Source: Paenibacillus sp. RC67 (lineage in GTDB: Bacteria; Bacillota; Bacilli; Paenibacillales; NBRC-103111). From it: a stretch of 64,000 nt of DNA. Of the stretch, positions 35,355 through 44,213 are shown piece by piece (positions within the stretch are counted from its first letter, which is position 1; each line of letters opens with the position of its first letter). The position numbers and the translations under genes were made by a program. Where the stretch lies: contig NZ_CP125098.1 in assembly GCF_030020805.1 (NCBI RefSeq), positions 1,406,001 to 1,470,000 on the forward strand, given 5' to 3'. The notes under the pieces are model-generated. The model made no database searches, was not told the DNA's origin, and saw only the letters and a list, made by a program, of their open reading frames with translations.

Positions 35355-36878
35355 ATGAAGAGCAAGAAATGGGTTGTATCTTCTTTGGCTCTATTCTTAT
35401 TGAATGGAATCATCACAGGCTGCAGCAGTGGAAAGACAGGTGCTACGGATTCGATTAAAAAAGGTGCCGACAGCAGCCCTCCATTCACGATAAGCATCGC
35501 TACGGCGCAGGTTGGCGATGTTCCCGAGAAAGATAACGAAGTGGAATTGGCTATAGAGAAGTACACGAACACGAATTTGGATATCCAATGGATTCCGACT
35601 GCGGCTTACGACGATAAAGTAAATATTATGATGGCTTCTAATGAAATGCCGATGATGCTTAGAGTAAAATATATCCCTACAGCGATTAGCGCGATGAGAT
35701 CGGGTTTATTTTGGGAGATAGGTCCTTACTTGAAGGAATTCAAAAATTTGTCTGCACAAAACGCCCAATTCTACGATAATATTGCGGTGGACGGCAAAGT
35801 ATACGGTCTTCCTATTTATCGGGATATCGCCCGAAGCGCCATTGTCTATCGCAAAGATTGGCTTGATATTCTGGGACTTAAACCCCCGACAACGCCGGAG
35901 GAATGGTATAACGTTTTCAAAGCGGTGGCTACGGGAGATCCGGATAAAAACGGTAAGGCGGACACGTATGGAATGATTCTCGCCAAAAAATACAATGATG
36001 GTTCTGCAGCTGTAACAACCCGTATTGCAACCAGCTTCGGCGCGCCGAATAAATGGGGTGTAGACGCTAGCGGGAAGTTCACGCCTGAGTTTATGACCAA
36101 AGAATTTATGGACATGCTGCAGCTCTTCAGAAAAGCATACAGTGAGAAGCTGATTAACCAAGACTTTGCGATTCTGGATGATGCAGAGGTTGAAAAGGCT
36201 TACGATGTAGGTAAAGGTGCTATTCGAATCGCCGTTGCCAGCAATGGTAAAAGTATGCAGGATCGTCTGGTGAAGAACAATCCGAACGGGAAGTTTGATG
36301 TTATGCCGCCAACAGGTCCTAAGGGAGTTCGAGTAGCGGGAGAGGTAGGCAACAACGGACTGTACGTCATCCCGAAATCAACAGTGAAAACCGAAGCGGA
36401 TTTGAAGAAAATACTCGCTTTCGCCGATAAGCTGATGGACGAGCCGATGTCTACATTGCAGCTTCGTGGTGTGGAGAACAAGCACTATGTCAAAACATCC
36501 GACGGTAAAACAGAAATGAAAGATTTTACGGCCTTCCAAAAAGAAGTAAAGCCGTATCGAGATATCTTATTTAATAATGAAGGCTATAACGTGCTTCCCT
36601 TGAAGGACACAGAGCTCGGCGAGAAGGGTGCCAGAATCGCTCAAGACAATTTGAAGTGGGCGGTACCTAATCCTGCTTTAAGTCTGGATTCGGCAACCTA
36701 TACCGAGAGAGGGAAAGAACTCGAGATTTTAATGATGGATGCTCAAACAAAGTATATAATGGGGAAGATCGATGATGCTGGATTCCAGGCTGAAATCGAT
36801 AAATGGCGCAAAGCAGGCGGAGATATGATGATTAAAGAGTATGAAGAGGCTTACGCTGCAGCGAAGAGTAAACCATGA
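35355..36878 (+). CDS. LplA/YtcQ-type ABC solute-binding lipoprotein, copy 1
   Basis: A 507-residue extracellular binding lipoprotein of the large Paenibacillus LplA/YtcQ type, likely for oligosaccharides. The ATG at 35355 is chosen because GAGGAGG lies upstream and the lipobox GIITGC (Cys23) follows; the longer reading would put 18 hydrophilic residues before the signal. The segment GDPDKNGKADTYG matches an EF-hand-like Ca2+ loop (DxDxNGxxD), as found in related alginate- and sugar-binding proteins. It is followed after 27 bp by a close paralogue. No permease genes adjoin it, although this type usually sits next to an LplB/YtcP permease pair. Confidence 0.87.
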   Translation: MKSKKWVVSSLALFLLNGIITGCSSGKTGATDSIKKGADSSPPFTISIATAQVGDVPEKDNEVELAIEKYTNTNLDIQWIPTAAYDDKVNIMMASNEMPMMLRVKYIPTAISAMRSGLFWEIGPYLKEFKNLSAQNAQFYDNIAVDGKVYGLPIYRDIARSAIVYRKDWLDILGLKPPTTPEEWYNVFKAVATGDPDKNGKADTYGMILAKKYNDGSAAVTTRIATSFGAPNKWGVDASGKFTPEFMTKEFMDMLQLFRKAYSEKLINQDFAILDDAEVEKAYDVGKGAIRIAVASNGKSMQDRLVKNNPNGKFDVMPPTGPKGVRVAGEVGNNGLYVIPKSTVKTEADLKKILAFADKLMDEPMSTLQLRGVENKHYVKTSDGKTEMKDFTAFQKEVKPYRDILFNNEGYNVLPLKDTELGEKGARIAQDNLKWAVPNPALSLDSATYTERGKELEILMMDAQTKYIMGKIDDAGFQAEIDKWRKAGGDMMIKEYEEAYAAAKSKP

Positions 36879-36905
36879 GGATATTTTGTGGTAGGAGGTT
36901 CGTTA

Positions 36906-38417
36906 GTGAGACTGAAAAAAGGGATCGCCGTCCTCAGCACAGCCGTTCTGACAGCAGGAATTGCAGCAGGCTGCGGAGATAACACTACAAAAAGTGGAAC
37001 CAATAAATCGGCTGCGAATAATCCGTTCAATATATCCATGGCCTTAATGCAGGTTGGGGATACTCCGAACAAGGGCAATGAAATTGAGCAGGCCATTGAG
37101 AAGTACACGAATACAAAGCTGGATATCCAATGGATCCCGCAATCCGCATTTGATGATAAGGTTAACGTGATGATAGCAGCCAACGAAATGCCCAAAATAA
37201 TGAAGCTTAACTATGTACCGACAACCATCAGTGCCATCCAATCCGGCTTGTTCTGGGAAATCGGTCCCCTGCTTAAAAATTATAAAAATTTGTCCGTCCA
37301 AAACCCGCAGTATTACGAAAATATTTCTGTGGAAGGTAAAATTTACGGGATTCCTAATTTCCGTGATATCGGCCGCGCAGGCATTGTATACCGTAAGGAC
37401 TGGTTTGATTCAATGGGGCTGAAGCTTCCTACTACCATCGATGAATGGTATAACGTTCTGAGAGCGCAGACGCTGAATGATCCGGATAAGAACGGAAAAG
37501 CGGACACCTACGGCACTGTTTTATTTAAAAAGTATAATGAAGGCACTCAACCGGTCCTCACTCGCATTGCCGTAAGCCAGGGGGCTCCGAATAGGTGGGG
37601 TGTGGAGAATGGCAAGTTCACTCCAGAATTTATGACCAAGCCCTATTATGATGTGATGAGAATGTTCCGGAAGCTGTATGAGGAAAAGTTAATCAATCAG
37701 GATTTCGCTGTGTTTGATGATACGGAAGCGATTAAGCTGATGGATGCAGGCAAAGTGGGAATGAAGCTTAACGGGGTTTTTAACAATGGGAAGAGCTACC
37801 AAGATAAATTAGTGAAAGCGGTGACTACGGGAGAGTATGATGTAGCACCGTTTACAGGCCCTCAAGGCATTCGTTTAGCGGGTGAGCCAGGTAATTTTGG
37901 CTTTCTCGCAATTCCTAAATCTTCAGTCAAAACCGAAGACGAGCTGAAGAAGGTGCTTGCTTTCCTGGATAAGCTGATGGATCCTGAAATGTCCACGCTG
38001 CAGCTGCGCGGAATTGAAGGAAAGCACTATAAGAAAGTAGATGGCGATAAGACCGTATTTACGGATTTGACCGCATATCAGAGAGAAGTGAAGCCGTACC
38101 GCGACAATTTGGTTAATATCGAAGGCTTTAATGTGGCGGAACAGAAGGACACCCCGCTGGGCGAAAAAGGAACCAGAATGACTCGCGATAACATTCAATA
38201 TGCGATTCCTAATCCTGCTTTGACATTGACATCGGCAACGGTGTCCGAACGTGGAAAAGAATTGGATCAGCTCATATGGGATGCTCAAACGAGATATATT
38301 ATGGGTAAGATAGATGACGCAGGATGGCAGGCTGAAATCGATCAATGGCTCAAATCAGGCGGAGCCGATGTGATCAAAGAATACGAGGCTGCGTATGCCA
38401 AAGCCGGCAAAAAATAA
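36906..38417 (+). CDS. LplA/YtcQ-type ABC solute-binding lipoprotein, copy 2
   Basis: A 503-residue paralogue of the preceding protein, starting at GTG 36906 with AGGAGG 7 nt upstream; lipobox IAAGC with Cys23. It shares long blocks with copy 1, for example AIEKYTNT.LDIQWIP, SGLFWEIGP, YRKDW and the Ca2+-loop DPDKNGKADTYG. The two probably arose by tandem duplication. It is followed by a terminator, so the transcript appears to contain only the two binding proteins. Transport partners must lie elsewhere. Confidence 0.87.
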   Translation: MRLKKGIAVLSTAVLTAGIAAGCGDNTTKSGTNKSAANNPFNISMALMQVGDTPNKGNEIEQAIEKYTNTKLDIQWIPQSAFDDKVNVMIAANEMPKIMKLNYVPTTISAIQSGLFWEIGPLLKNYKNLSVQNPQYYENISVEGKIYGIPNFRDIGRAGIVYRKDWFDSMGLKLPTTIDEWYNVLRAQTLNDPDKNGKADTYGTVLFKKYNEGTQPVLTRIAVSQGAPNRWGVENGKFTPEFMTKPYYDVMRMFRKLYEEKLINQDFAVFDDTEAIKLMDAGKVGMKLNGVFNNGKSYQDKLVKAVTTGEYDVAPFTGPQGIRLAGEPGNFGFLAIPKSSVKTEDELKKVLAFLDKLMDPEMSTLQLRGIEGKHYKKVDGDKTVFTDLTAYQREVKPYRDNLVNIEGFNVAEQKDTPLGEKGTRMTRDNIQYAIPNPALTLTSATVSERGKELDQLIWDAQTRYIMGKIDDAGWQAEIDQWLKSGGADVIKEYEAAYAKAGKK

Positions 38418-38443
38418 GCAGTATAGAGACATTGGACAACGGG

Positions 38444-38671
38444 CTATTGCACGTCTCTAAAAAAGGCTTCCCACGAGTGGTTGGACTCAGGGAAGTCTTT
38501 TCTTTTTTTCACTTCGGTCGGTTTTATTTTATTTTTGTGTTGATCCCGGAATTCTTGAATATCCGTTACTTTTGGGTTTCTTGCTTTTTTTCGGGAGCTG
38601 AAATAGGTAGGCAGGTAAAATACAGCAGATAGCAATAGGATAAAAAGCAGAACAGCAATATCCGTATGCAC
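38444..38671 (-). CDS. Possible small single-pass membrane protein
   Basis: A 75-codon minus-strand frame from GTG 38671, with AGAAGG 8 nt upstream. It encodes an N-terminal hydrophobic helix (HTDIAVLLFILLLSAVFYLPTYF) followed by a basic, charged tail. The layout resembles a real small membrane protein, but its last 20 codons overlap the terminator of the opposite-strand binding-protein gene. I do not recognise a family. It may be a chance frame. Confidence 0.3.
   Translation of the reverse strand: MHTDIAVLLFILLLSAVFYLPTYFSSRKKARNPKVTDIQEFRDQHKNKIKPTEVKKRKDFPESNHSWEAFFRDVQ
38461..38501 (+). terminator. Terminator after the tandem binding-protein genes
   Basis: AAAAGGCTTCCC pairs with GGGAAGTCTTTT, with an inner GAGT/ACTC pairing; a TTTCTTTTTTT run follows. 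Confidence 0.8.
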
Positions 38672-39063
38672 AAGCATCACCTTCTAAATTTGGAATTTCG
38701 AACACTTTGTGACAAAACGATTGTAACACAGGATTTGTTATGATGGAAATGCATAAAAAATATAAATCCTTATGCATATTTTGAATAAGTGTGCCGGTGT
38801 AATAATCCTTCAGATCCGATGCTACTTGATGTGAGGTCGGAAAACGAAGAGAAAAATGTGATCTAATGATTACTTTAGTATGTATGTTAAAACTGGAAAA
38901 AAATAAGGTTTCCCGGTACAATTAAACATATGAGCATGAATGCGCAGCAGTCAGAAGACGAAAGTCTCTTGGCTGCTGCGCATATTTTCATCAAGCAGAC
39001 GTATTAGTTAACTACAAAAGAATGATTTGCGATAAGCCATAACAGCAGGAGGAGGCGGTTGAG
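38672..39063. other. Intergenic region with a long hairpin upstream of the pectate-lyase-like gene
   Basis: A perfect 11-bp inverted repeat (ATGCGCAGCAG at 38940-38950 and CTGCTGCGCAT at 38973-38983) encloses a smaller AAGAC/GTCTC pairing around GAAA and is followed by ATTTTC. A TACAAT at 38917 could be a -10 element just upstream. The hairpin would then lie at the start of the leader of the gene at 39064, as a possible attenuator or mRNA-stabilising structure. Confidence 0.4.
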
Positions 39064-40683
39064 ATGAAAGAAAAGGAGAAACAGACGGCACAAAGATACA
39101 TTCAAGCGGTGCAGCACTACGCTGACTTGATGATGGACAAAGCCCGTGACCGATATGGCGCAGAGGCGACTCCGCTTTTTGTGGATGGGGTTCATTCGGA
39201 GACGTATGAACCGGTTCGGTGGCTCTCGGAGGGGCAGACCTGGACGTTGTCCAACCTTGCAAATCAGCAAAACTGGCTGAGAACCTTGGACGGATTGAGT
39301 GAATTGACGGGTGATTCTCGTTATAAGACTGCCGCTGAAAGCGCTGTCCGTTATTCCTTCGATAATCTTCGTTACGGCCGACTGATGTGTTGGGGAGGTC
39401 ATATGGCTTTCGATCTGGAAAGAAAGCAGCAGGTTTTTGCGGCAGATAAGGGGCCCCAGCATGAATTGAAATGCCACTACCCGTACTATGAGCTGATGAA
39501 CCGTGTCGATCCGAGGGAAACCGCTTCTTATATCGAAGCAATGTGGGAAGGGCATATTGCCGATTGGAGCAATCTTGAATTCAGCCGTCACGGTCAACCC
39601 GATGACAGGAATGGGCAAGAGCACTCTGCTTGGGAGCAGGAATATAAGGTTGATTCTCCTGTGTTTTTTACTGGAAAGGGCTTGACCTTCATTAATGCAG
39701 GCAGTGATCTGTACTATGCTGCTGCGATGCTTCACCGTTTCGGAGCCAAAGAGAAACCATTGATGTGGGCTAAGCGCTTGGCTCACCGGTATGTGGAAAC
39801 AAGAAATGAGACGACGGGACTTGGGGGCTATCAATTCAGCATTTCGGTACTCCCAGGGCAGCGGGGAGACCGTGCTATTGACCAATTCGGCGAGCAATTG
39901 AAGGAGCATGCACCGATAGAAGCGACTTTAACTACGGCAAACCAAGCGCACACGATCATCGGCGAGGCTGCTTTATGCCGGATGACCTTAACCGAGACGT
40001 TGGGTGAGGCAGGCAAAGATTTTCTGGATTGGGCTGTTCAAGACTTGATGGCATACGGTAAATACGCTTACGATTTCTCGGACTATTCCATTCATCCTAT
40101 GTTGACCAACGGTACACGTTTGACAGGATTGGTTATGGAAAAGAGCGGCTACTACGGACGAGCAGGACAGCAAATGCAAGCCCATAAAGCCGATTACCTG
40201 CTGCTGTGGTCATACGTAACGGCTTATCGCTTGTCTGGTCGAGAAGAGCTCTGGACGATTGCGAGAAGTATAGCTGAAGGGCTTGGATTCGGAAATATAG
40301 GGGATTCCGCAGTTAATGGGCCTGCTTTGAACATGGAAGTACAATGCACTCATCCTCATGGGATCTTCGTCATGCTGGAGCTGTTCAAGACGACGAAGCA
40401 GCGCAAATTTTTGCAGCTTGCGCAAAAAATTGGAGACCGTCTGCTGTTGTACCGCTTCCATCGAGGACTGTTTATGCCGAGCGCCGACCATGAATACGCG
40501 AAGCTGGATGCGTTAGAGCCGCTGGCCCTACTCCATCTAGCAGCAGAGCTGCAAGGAATGCGCAGTCGGATGCCGATCTATTGTGGAGGCAGACCCTTCT
40601 TTGCCGCTGCTTATGATGGACAAGGACATATGACCGATAACACCTTCATGTACACGAGAGTAAAGAGCCATGCTGCTCAATAA
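39064..40683 (+). CDS. Pectate-lyase-like (alpha/alpha)-barrel protein
   Basis: A 539-residue cytoplasmic protein that resembles proteins annotated as pectate lyases in Planctomycetes and Paenibacillus, with an (alpha/alpha)-barrel look: many helices and the block LKCHYPYYELMNRVDP...YIEAMWEGHIADWSNLEFSRHG. It has no signal peptide, so any substrate must be imported oligosaccharide. AGGAGGAGG precedes the ATG. The next genes encode a TIM-barrel isomerase-like protein and an esterase, making a small carbohydrate-degrading set. The enzyme class is recalled rather than proven; a glycoside hydrolase or epimerase with the same fold is an alternative. Confidence 0.6.
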   Translation: MKEKEKQTAQRYIQAVQHYADLMMDKARDRYGAEATPLFVDGVHSETYEPVRWLSEGQTWTLSNLANQQNWLRTLDGLSELTGDSRYKTAAESAVRYSFDNLRYGRLMCWGGHMAFDLERKQQVFAADKGPQHELKCHYPYYELMNRVDPRETASYIEAMWEGHIADWSNLEFSRHGQPDDRNGQEHSAWEQEYKVDSPVFFTGKGLTFINAGSDLYYAAAMLHRFGAKEKPLMWAKRLAHRYVETRNETTGLGGYQFSISVLPGQRGDRAIDQFGEQLKEHAPIEATLTTANQAHTIIGEAALCRMTLTETLGEAGKDFLDWAVQDLMAYGKYAYDFSDYSIHPMLTNGTRLTGLVMEKSGYYGRAGQQMQAHKADYLLLWSYVTAYRLSGREELWTIARSIAEGLGFGNIGDSAVNGPALNMEVQCTHPHGIFVMLELFKTTKQRKFLQLAQKIGDRLLLYRFHRGLFMPSADHEYAKLDALEPLALLHLAAELQGMRSRMPIYCGGRPFFAAAYDGQGHMTDNTFMYTRVKSHAAQ

Positions 40684-40785
40684 ACGAGTAATCCGCTATG
40701 TACGGATTCTCTTTTATACTTTAAAGCGAAGACTGAAACTGGTATCATGATAAGAGATTTGCTATAAAAAAGGAGATGACTGGAA

Positions 40786-41604
40786 ATGTCCGTAGGTATT
40801 TTAGCACACAATGTAGGCACGCTCCCGTACGCAGAATTGGCGGCCAAGGTTGCCTCATATCAATATAAATATGTTCAGCTCGCTTTATCCAAAGCGATTT
40901 CGGACGTGGATTGCAGCTTAGGAAAGCTGAGCCCTGGCTTAGGCAACAGTATTGCCGAAGCCTTCGACAGAAACGGAGTCGGGATTCCCGTCCTGGGCTG
41001 TTATGTCAGCTTGATTGAGTTGGATGATACAGCATTCAGACATAATGTAGACCGGTTTAAAGAGCATCTTCGCATGGCTAAACATTTTGGCACGGCGATT
41101 GTAGCTACGGAAGTAGGAGTTCCGGATACGGATCAATATGACCGCTATTCTAAACGGCTGAAATCGGCTGTCGAGGAGCTCGTGGAAGAAGCGGAGAAAT
41201 GGGGCGCATTTATCGGTCTGGAAGCCGCTAATCGTCACTTGATCGGTTCTGCACCTCAATTGGCGGAGCTGATAGATGAATTTCCATCCTCGAACATCGG
41301 AGTCGTCATCGATCCGGTTAACCTGATGACCCAAGACAATTTCGAACGCCAGCATGAGGTTATGCAGGAAGCATTTCGTCTGCTGGGCAATCGCATCGTG
41401 AGCGTGCATGCCAAAGATATGAAGGTGAACGAGGCTGGCAAGCTTACTACCGTTACTGCTGGCAGAGGTATGCTGGACTACGGGATGTTCATGGATCTGG
41501 TTCGTCAGCATAAACCGCTTGTACATATGACATTGGAAGGCGTAGATATGGAAAATATGGATTTCTCCCGTGAATACGTGTTGCGGTACCGGGCGGGGGT
41601 ATAG
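40786..41604 (+). CDS. Sugar phosphate isomerase/epimerase family TIM-barrel protein
   Basis: A 272-residue AP-endonuclease-2-like TIM barrel. Likely metal ligands appear in IGLEAANRH (Glu), GVVIDPVNLM (Asp), SVHAKDM (His) and MTLEGVD (Glu). It is cytoplasmic and has an AAAGGAG site. It is co-oriented with the pectate-lyase-like gene (102 bp upstream) and sits 6 bp before the esterase gene. It probably isomerises or epimerises a sugar released from plant polysaccharide. It is not closely similar to the TIM-barrel protein at 5722. Confidence 0.8.
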   Translation: MSVGILAHNVGTLPYAELAAKVASYQYKYVQLALSKAISDVDCSLGKLSPGLGNSIAEAFDRNGVGIPVLGCYVSLIELDDTAFRHNVDRFKEHLRMAKHFGTAIVATEVGVPDTDQYDRYSKRLKSAVEELVEEAEKWGAFIGLEAANRHLIGSAPQLAELIDEFPSSNIGVVIDPVNLMTQDNFERQHEVMQEAFRLLGNRIVSVHAKDMKVNEAGKLTTVTAGRGMLDYGMFMDLVRQHKPLVHMTLEGVDMENMDFSREYVLRYRAGV

Positions 41605-41610
41605 ACGTTC

Positions 41611-42675
41611 ATGTCTATGGAAAAGGAATCCCTGTCACTATCGAGACCCAATACGTTCCTGGATCGACTGTACTCGAAGAATGCAAGCAGACACACGTCC
41701 TTTTTCGGAATGGGAGGGGATCGTGAACAGGCGAAGCTCCAAATGAGGGAGAAGCTGCAAGAACTACTCGGTCCATTGCCGGGACATCCTGCAGACCTCA
41801 ATCCAGTAGTGCTGGAAACGGTAGATTGCGGAGAATATATCCGCGAGCGAGTCGCATTCTCTACTTATGACGATTTAACGATGCTCGCTTACGTATTGGT
41901 GCCTAAGGAATTGGAGACAACGGGTAGCGGCAAACGACCTGCCGTTCTTGCTGTTCACGGACATGGCTTCGGCAGTAAGGAAGTGGTAGGTTTAACGGCA
42001 GACGGCTTGGACAATACGGGCAATTGGAATTTGTACAAGCATTTCTCGATTTCGCTCGTACAAATGGGCTTTGTCGTCATTGCTCCGGAGCTGCTCGGTT
42101 TCGGAGATCGCAGATTGGAGCAGGATGCCCAAGCGGATCCTACCAGCAATTCCTGTTTCCGGCTGGCGTCATCGCTCATGCTTATGGGACAGTCCTTGGC
42201 TGGGATCAGAGTGTATGAACTGCTGCGCACATTGGATTATGCTCAGACTCGGGATGAAGTCGATCCGCATCGTATCGGATGCATGGGAATGTCCGGAGGC
42301 GGCATGGTAACCGCACTGGCTTCCGCAATCGATGAACGCATACAAGCAACGGTCATTAGCGGATATGCGAATATTTTCAAAGCCAGTATCATGGACCGGA
42401 ATCATTGCTTGGACAACTATGTCTCTGGGCTGCTGCAATATGGGGAAATGCCGGATTGGATCGGATTGATTGCTCCTAGACCTCTTTTCGTTGAATCGGG
42501 CACGGTGGATACAGTATTTCCAATTAAGGGTTCCCGTGAGGCTATTACACGGCTGCAGAAGGTTTATGAGGATGTAGGAGCAGGTTCACAGTTCCAGTAC
42601 GATATATTTGAAGGAAAGCACGAAATTTCCGGTGCGCTATCTTATGATTGGCTTGCATCGAAGTTAGAGCTTTAA
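41611..42675 (+). CDS. Alpha/beta hydrolase, acetyl-xylan-esterase-like
   Basis: A 354-residue serine hydrolase of the family that includes dienelactone-hydrolase-like acetyl xylan esterases (Abhydrolase 7). The HGHGFG oxyanion-type motif, the nucleophile elbow GMSGGG (Ser228), a likely acid in the GTVDTVFP loop and the catalytic His in EGKHEISG (His337) are visible. It lacks a signal peptide and should act on imported acetylated or feruloylated sugars. It follows the isomerase gene by 6 bp and ends at a terminator. Confidence 0.82.
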   Translation: MSMEKESLSLSRPNTFLDRLYSKNASRHTSFFGMGGDREQAKLQMREKLQELLGPLPGHPADLNPVVLETVDCGEYIRERVAFSTYDDLTMLAYVLVPKELETTGSGKRPAVLAVHGHGFGSKEVVGLTADGLDNTGNWNLYKHFSISLVQMGFVVIAPELLGFGDRRLEQDAQADPTSNSCFRLASSLMLMGQSLAGIRVYELLRTLDYAQTRDEVDPHRIGCMGMSGGGMVTALASAIDERIQATVISGYANIFKASIMDRNHCLDNYVSGLLQYGEMPDWIGLIAPRPLFVESGTVDTVFPIKGSREAITRLQKVYEDVGAGSQFQYDIFEGKHEISGALSYDWLASKLEL

Positions 42676-42728
42676 CAGCTTCGGATAGTAGTGTTATTTC
42701 GGTATTTTTTTATATCTATAATAGATAA

Positions 42729-42763
42729 GGGCTCACCGTCACGAAGGCGGTCGAGTCTTTTTT
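42729..42763 (+). terminator. Terminator after the esterase gene
   Basis: GGGCTC-A-CCG pairs with CGG-T-CGAGTC, followed by six T. Confidence 0.7.
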
Positions 42764-42866
42764 ACGTCCAAATGGGCTGGAACACTGAACTATATTAGCC
42801 GAGGTCTATTCGGTGCATAAAAACAGGAGAATAATCCCAACCTATAAAAAAAGGTGGTGAGAGGTC

Positions 42867-44213
42867 ATGCAAGGAGATCAATTGAAGACTATGGAGAAGG
42901 TTGTTCAGTGCTTTGGAAATCAAGCTGATTTTATAACCAACTCTATGGTCCTGCTTGAGCAGACGGTCAGTGTATGCTATCTCGAGTCGCTGGTTGACTA
43001 TAAGCAAACACAAGAAACTCTGAATCTATTGGCCTCTAGATATAAAGACTCTAGCGTTCCGCTGCATAAGGTTCTATTTCCTCTGAAAGGCAGCTTGAAC
43101 AGAGAGTCGGCTGGTATCATAGAAGACCTCCTCAATGGGAAAATGGTGGTTTTTTTAACGGAAGACGGATCTCAGAATATAACCTTCGATCCGGCACATC
43201 CTGCGCTTGAACGCAGCATATCCGAGCCTCAAGCGGAAAATGTGCTTCAATCCTCCTTCGATGCGTTCACGGAAAACTTGTCGACGAATATCGGGCTTAT
43301 CCGTAAGCAGCTCAAAAACAAGGATTTGGTCATACAAACCTTCCCCATCGGGAAGGAAAACCCTTGCAGTGTTGGCCTTTTTTATGTGAAGAATAAGGCC
43401 AATCCCAAGGTTATTCAACAAATAGTCACTCATTTGGAAAATGGAAAGGACGAGGAAGCCTACAATATCCAAGAATTAACCAAAGTACTGGGGCTTCCAC
43501 GGTATTCGCTCATACCTACTTACCTTTCTACCGAGCTTACTGCCGAAACGATGCATGATCTGCTGGATGGCAAAGCTATCGTCATGGTGGATCATTTTCC
43601 CATTGCGCTCTCGCTGCCAGTGATCATTTCTGATTTTTGGGCCGTTAAGGTAGATAAAAACCAGCCTATCCTGTTTATGCGGTTCTACCGTTTGCTTCGA
43701 ATAATTGGAATGATTGTTACCCTGCTGATGCCTGCGCTGTATGTGGCTATCGTATCAGTTAACCCTGAAGTGCTTCGTATACAATTGGGCTTGTCTGTAG
43801 CTCAGAGCCGAGAAGGAGTCCCTTACCCCGCGCTGGTTGAGGTGCTTCTTATGATGATTATTATGGAGATGGTTGTTGAAGCCAGTATTCGATTGCCCAA
43901 AAGCATCGGACCTACAATTACGATGGTCGGTGGGATCGTTCTTGGTCAAGCTGTCGTACAGGCAAAATTAGTCAGTAATTTGCTTATTATCATTTTGGCG
44001 GCAACGATGATTGCAAATCTGACTTTAGCCGGTTATCAGAATGCCGTATCCGTTCGAATCATGAAATATGTCATCTTGTTCCTAAGCTCCATGTATGGTG
44101 TGATGGGGATTGCTGTTGGTGTAGTATGGATTTGCTTTTATTTGGGAGGGGTCACCACATATCAAGTGCCTTTTCTAAGCTTAAGTGTGAAGGAACGTGT
44201 TCCCGATGAGTAA
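42867..44213 (+). CDS. Spore germination receptor A subunit (GerA family)
   Basis: A 448-residue GerA-family (GerAA/GerBA/GerKA-like) protein. It has a hydrophilic N-terminal domain (to about residue 270) with the family segments IIEDLLNGKMVVFL and DLLDGKAIVMVDHFP. A membrane domain of about five helices follows, containing MEMVVEASIRLPKSIGPTITMVGG, the most conserved GerA stretch. It belongs to the inner spore membrane and senses nutrients with the B and C subunits encoded next. The three genes overlap, so stoichiometric translation is likely. The germinant is unknown. Forespore-specific (sigma-G) expression is expected from the family. Confidence 0.92.
   Translation: MQGDQLKTMEKVVQCFGNQADFITNSMVLLEQTVSVCYLESLVDYKQTQETLNLLASRYKDSSVPLHKVLFPLKGSLNRESAGIIEDLLNGKMVVFLTEDGSQNITFDPAHPALERSISEPQAENVLQSSFDAFTENLSTNIGLIRKQLKNKDLVIQTFPIGKENPCSVGLFYVKNKANPKVIQQIVTHLENGKDEEAYNIQELTKVLGLPRYSLIPTYLSTELTAETMHDLLDGKAIVMVDHFPIALSLPVIISDFWAVKVDKNQPILFMRFYRLLRIIGMIVTLLMPALYVAIVSVNPEVLRIQLGLSVAQSREGVPYPALVEVLLMMIIMEMVVEASIRLPKSIGPTITMVGGIVLGQAVVQAKLVSNLLIIILAATMIANLTLAGYQNAVSVRIMKYVILFLSSMYGVMGIAVGVVWICFYLGGVTTYQVPFLSLSVKERVPDE

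Noticed and set aside
38529..38921. 130-codon minus-strand frame
   Set aside because: It has no family features, and the overlapping 75-codon frame with a ribosome site and a membrane helix is the better candidate.
39004..39909. 301-codon minus-strand frame
   Set aside because: It is antisense to the pectate-lyase-like gene, has irregular composition and no ribosome site.
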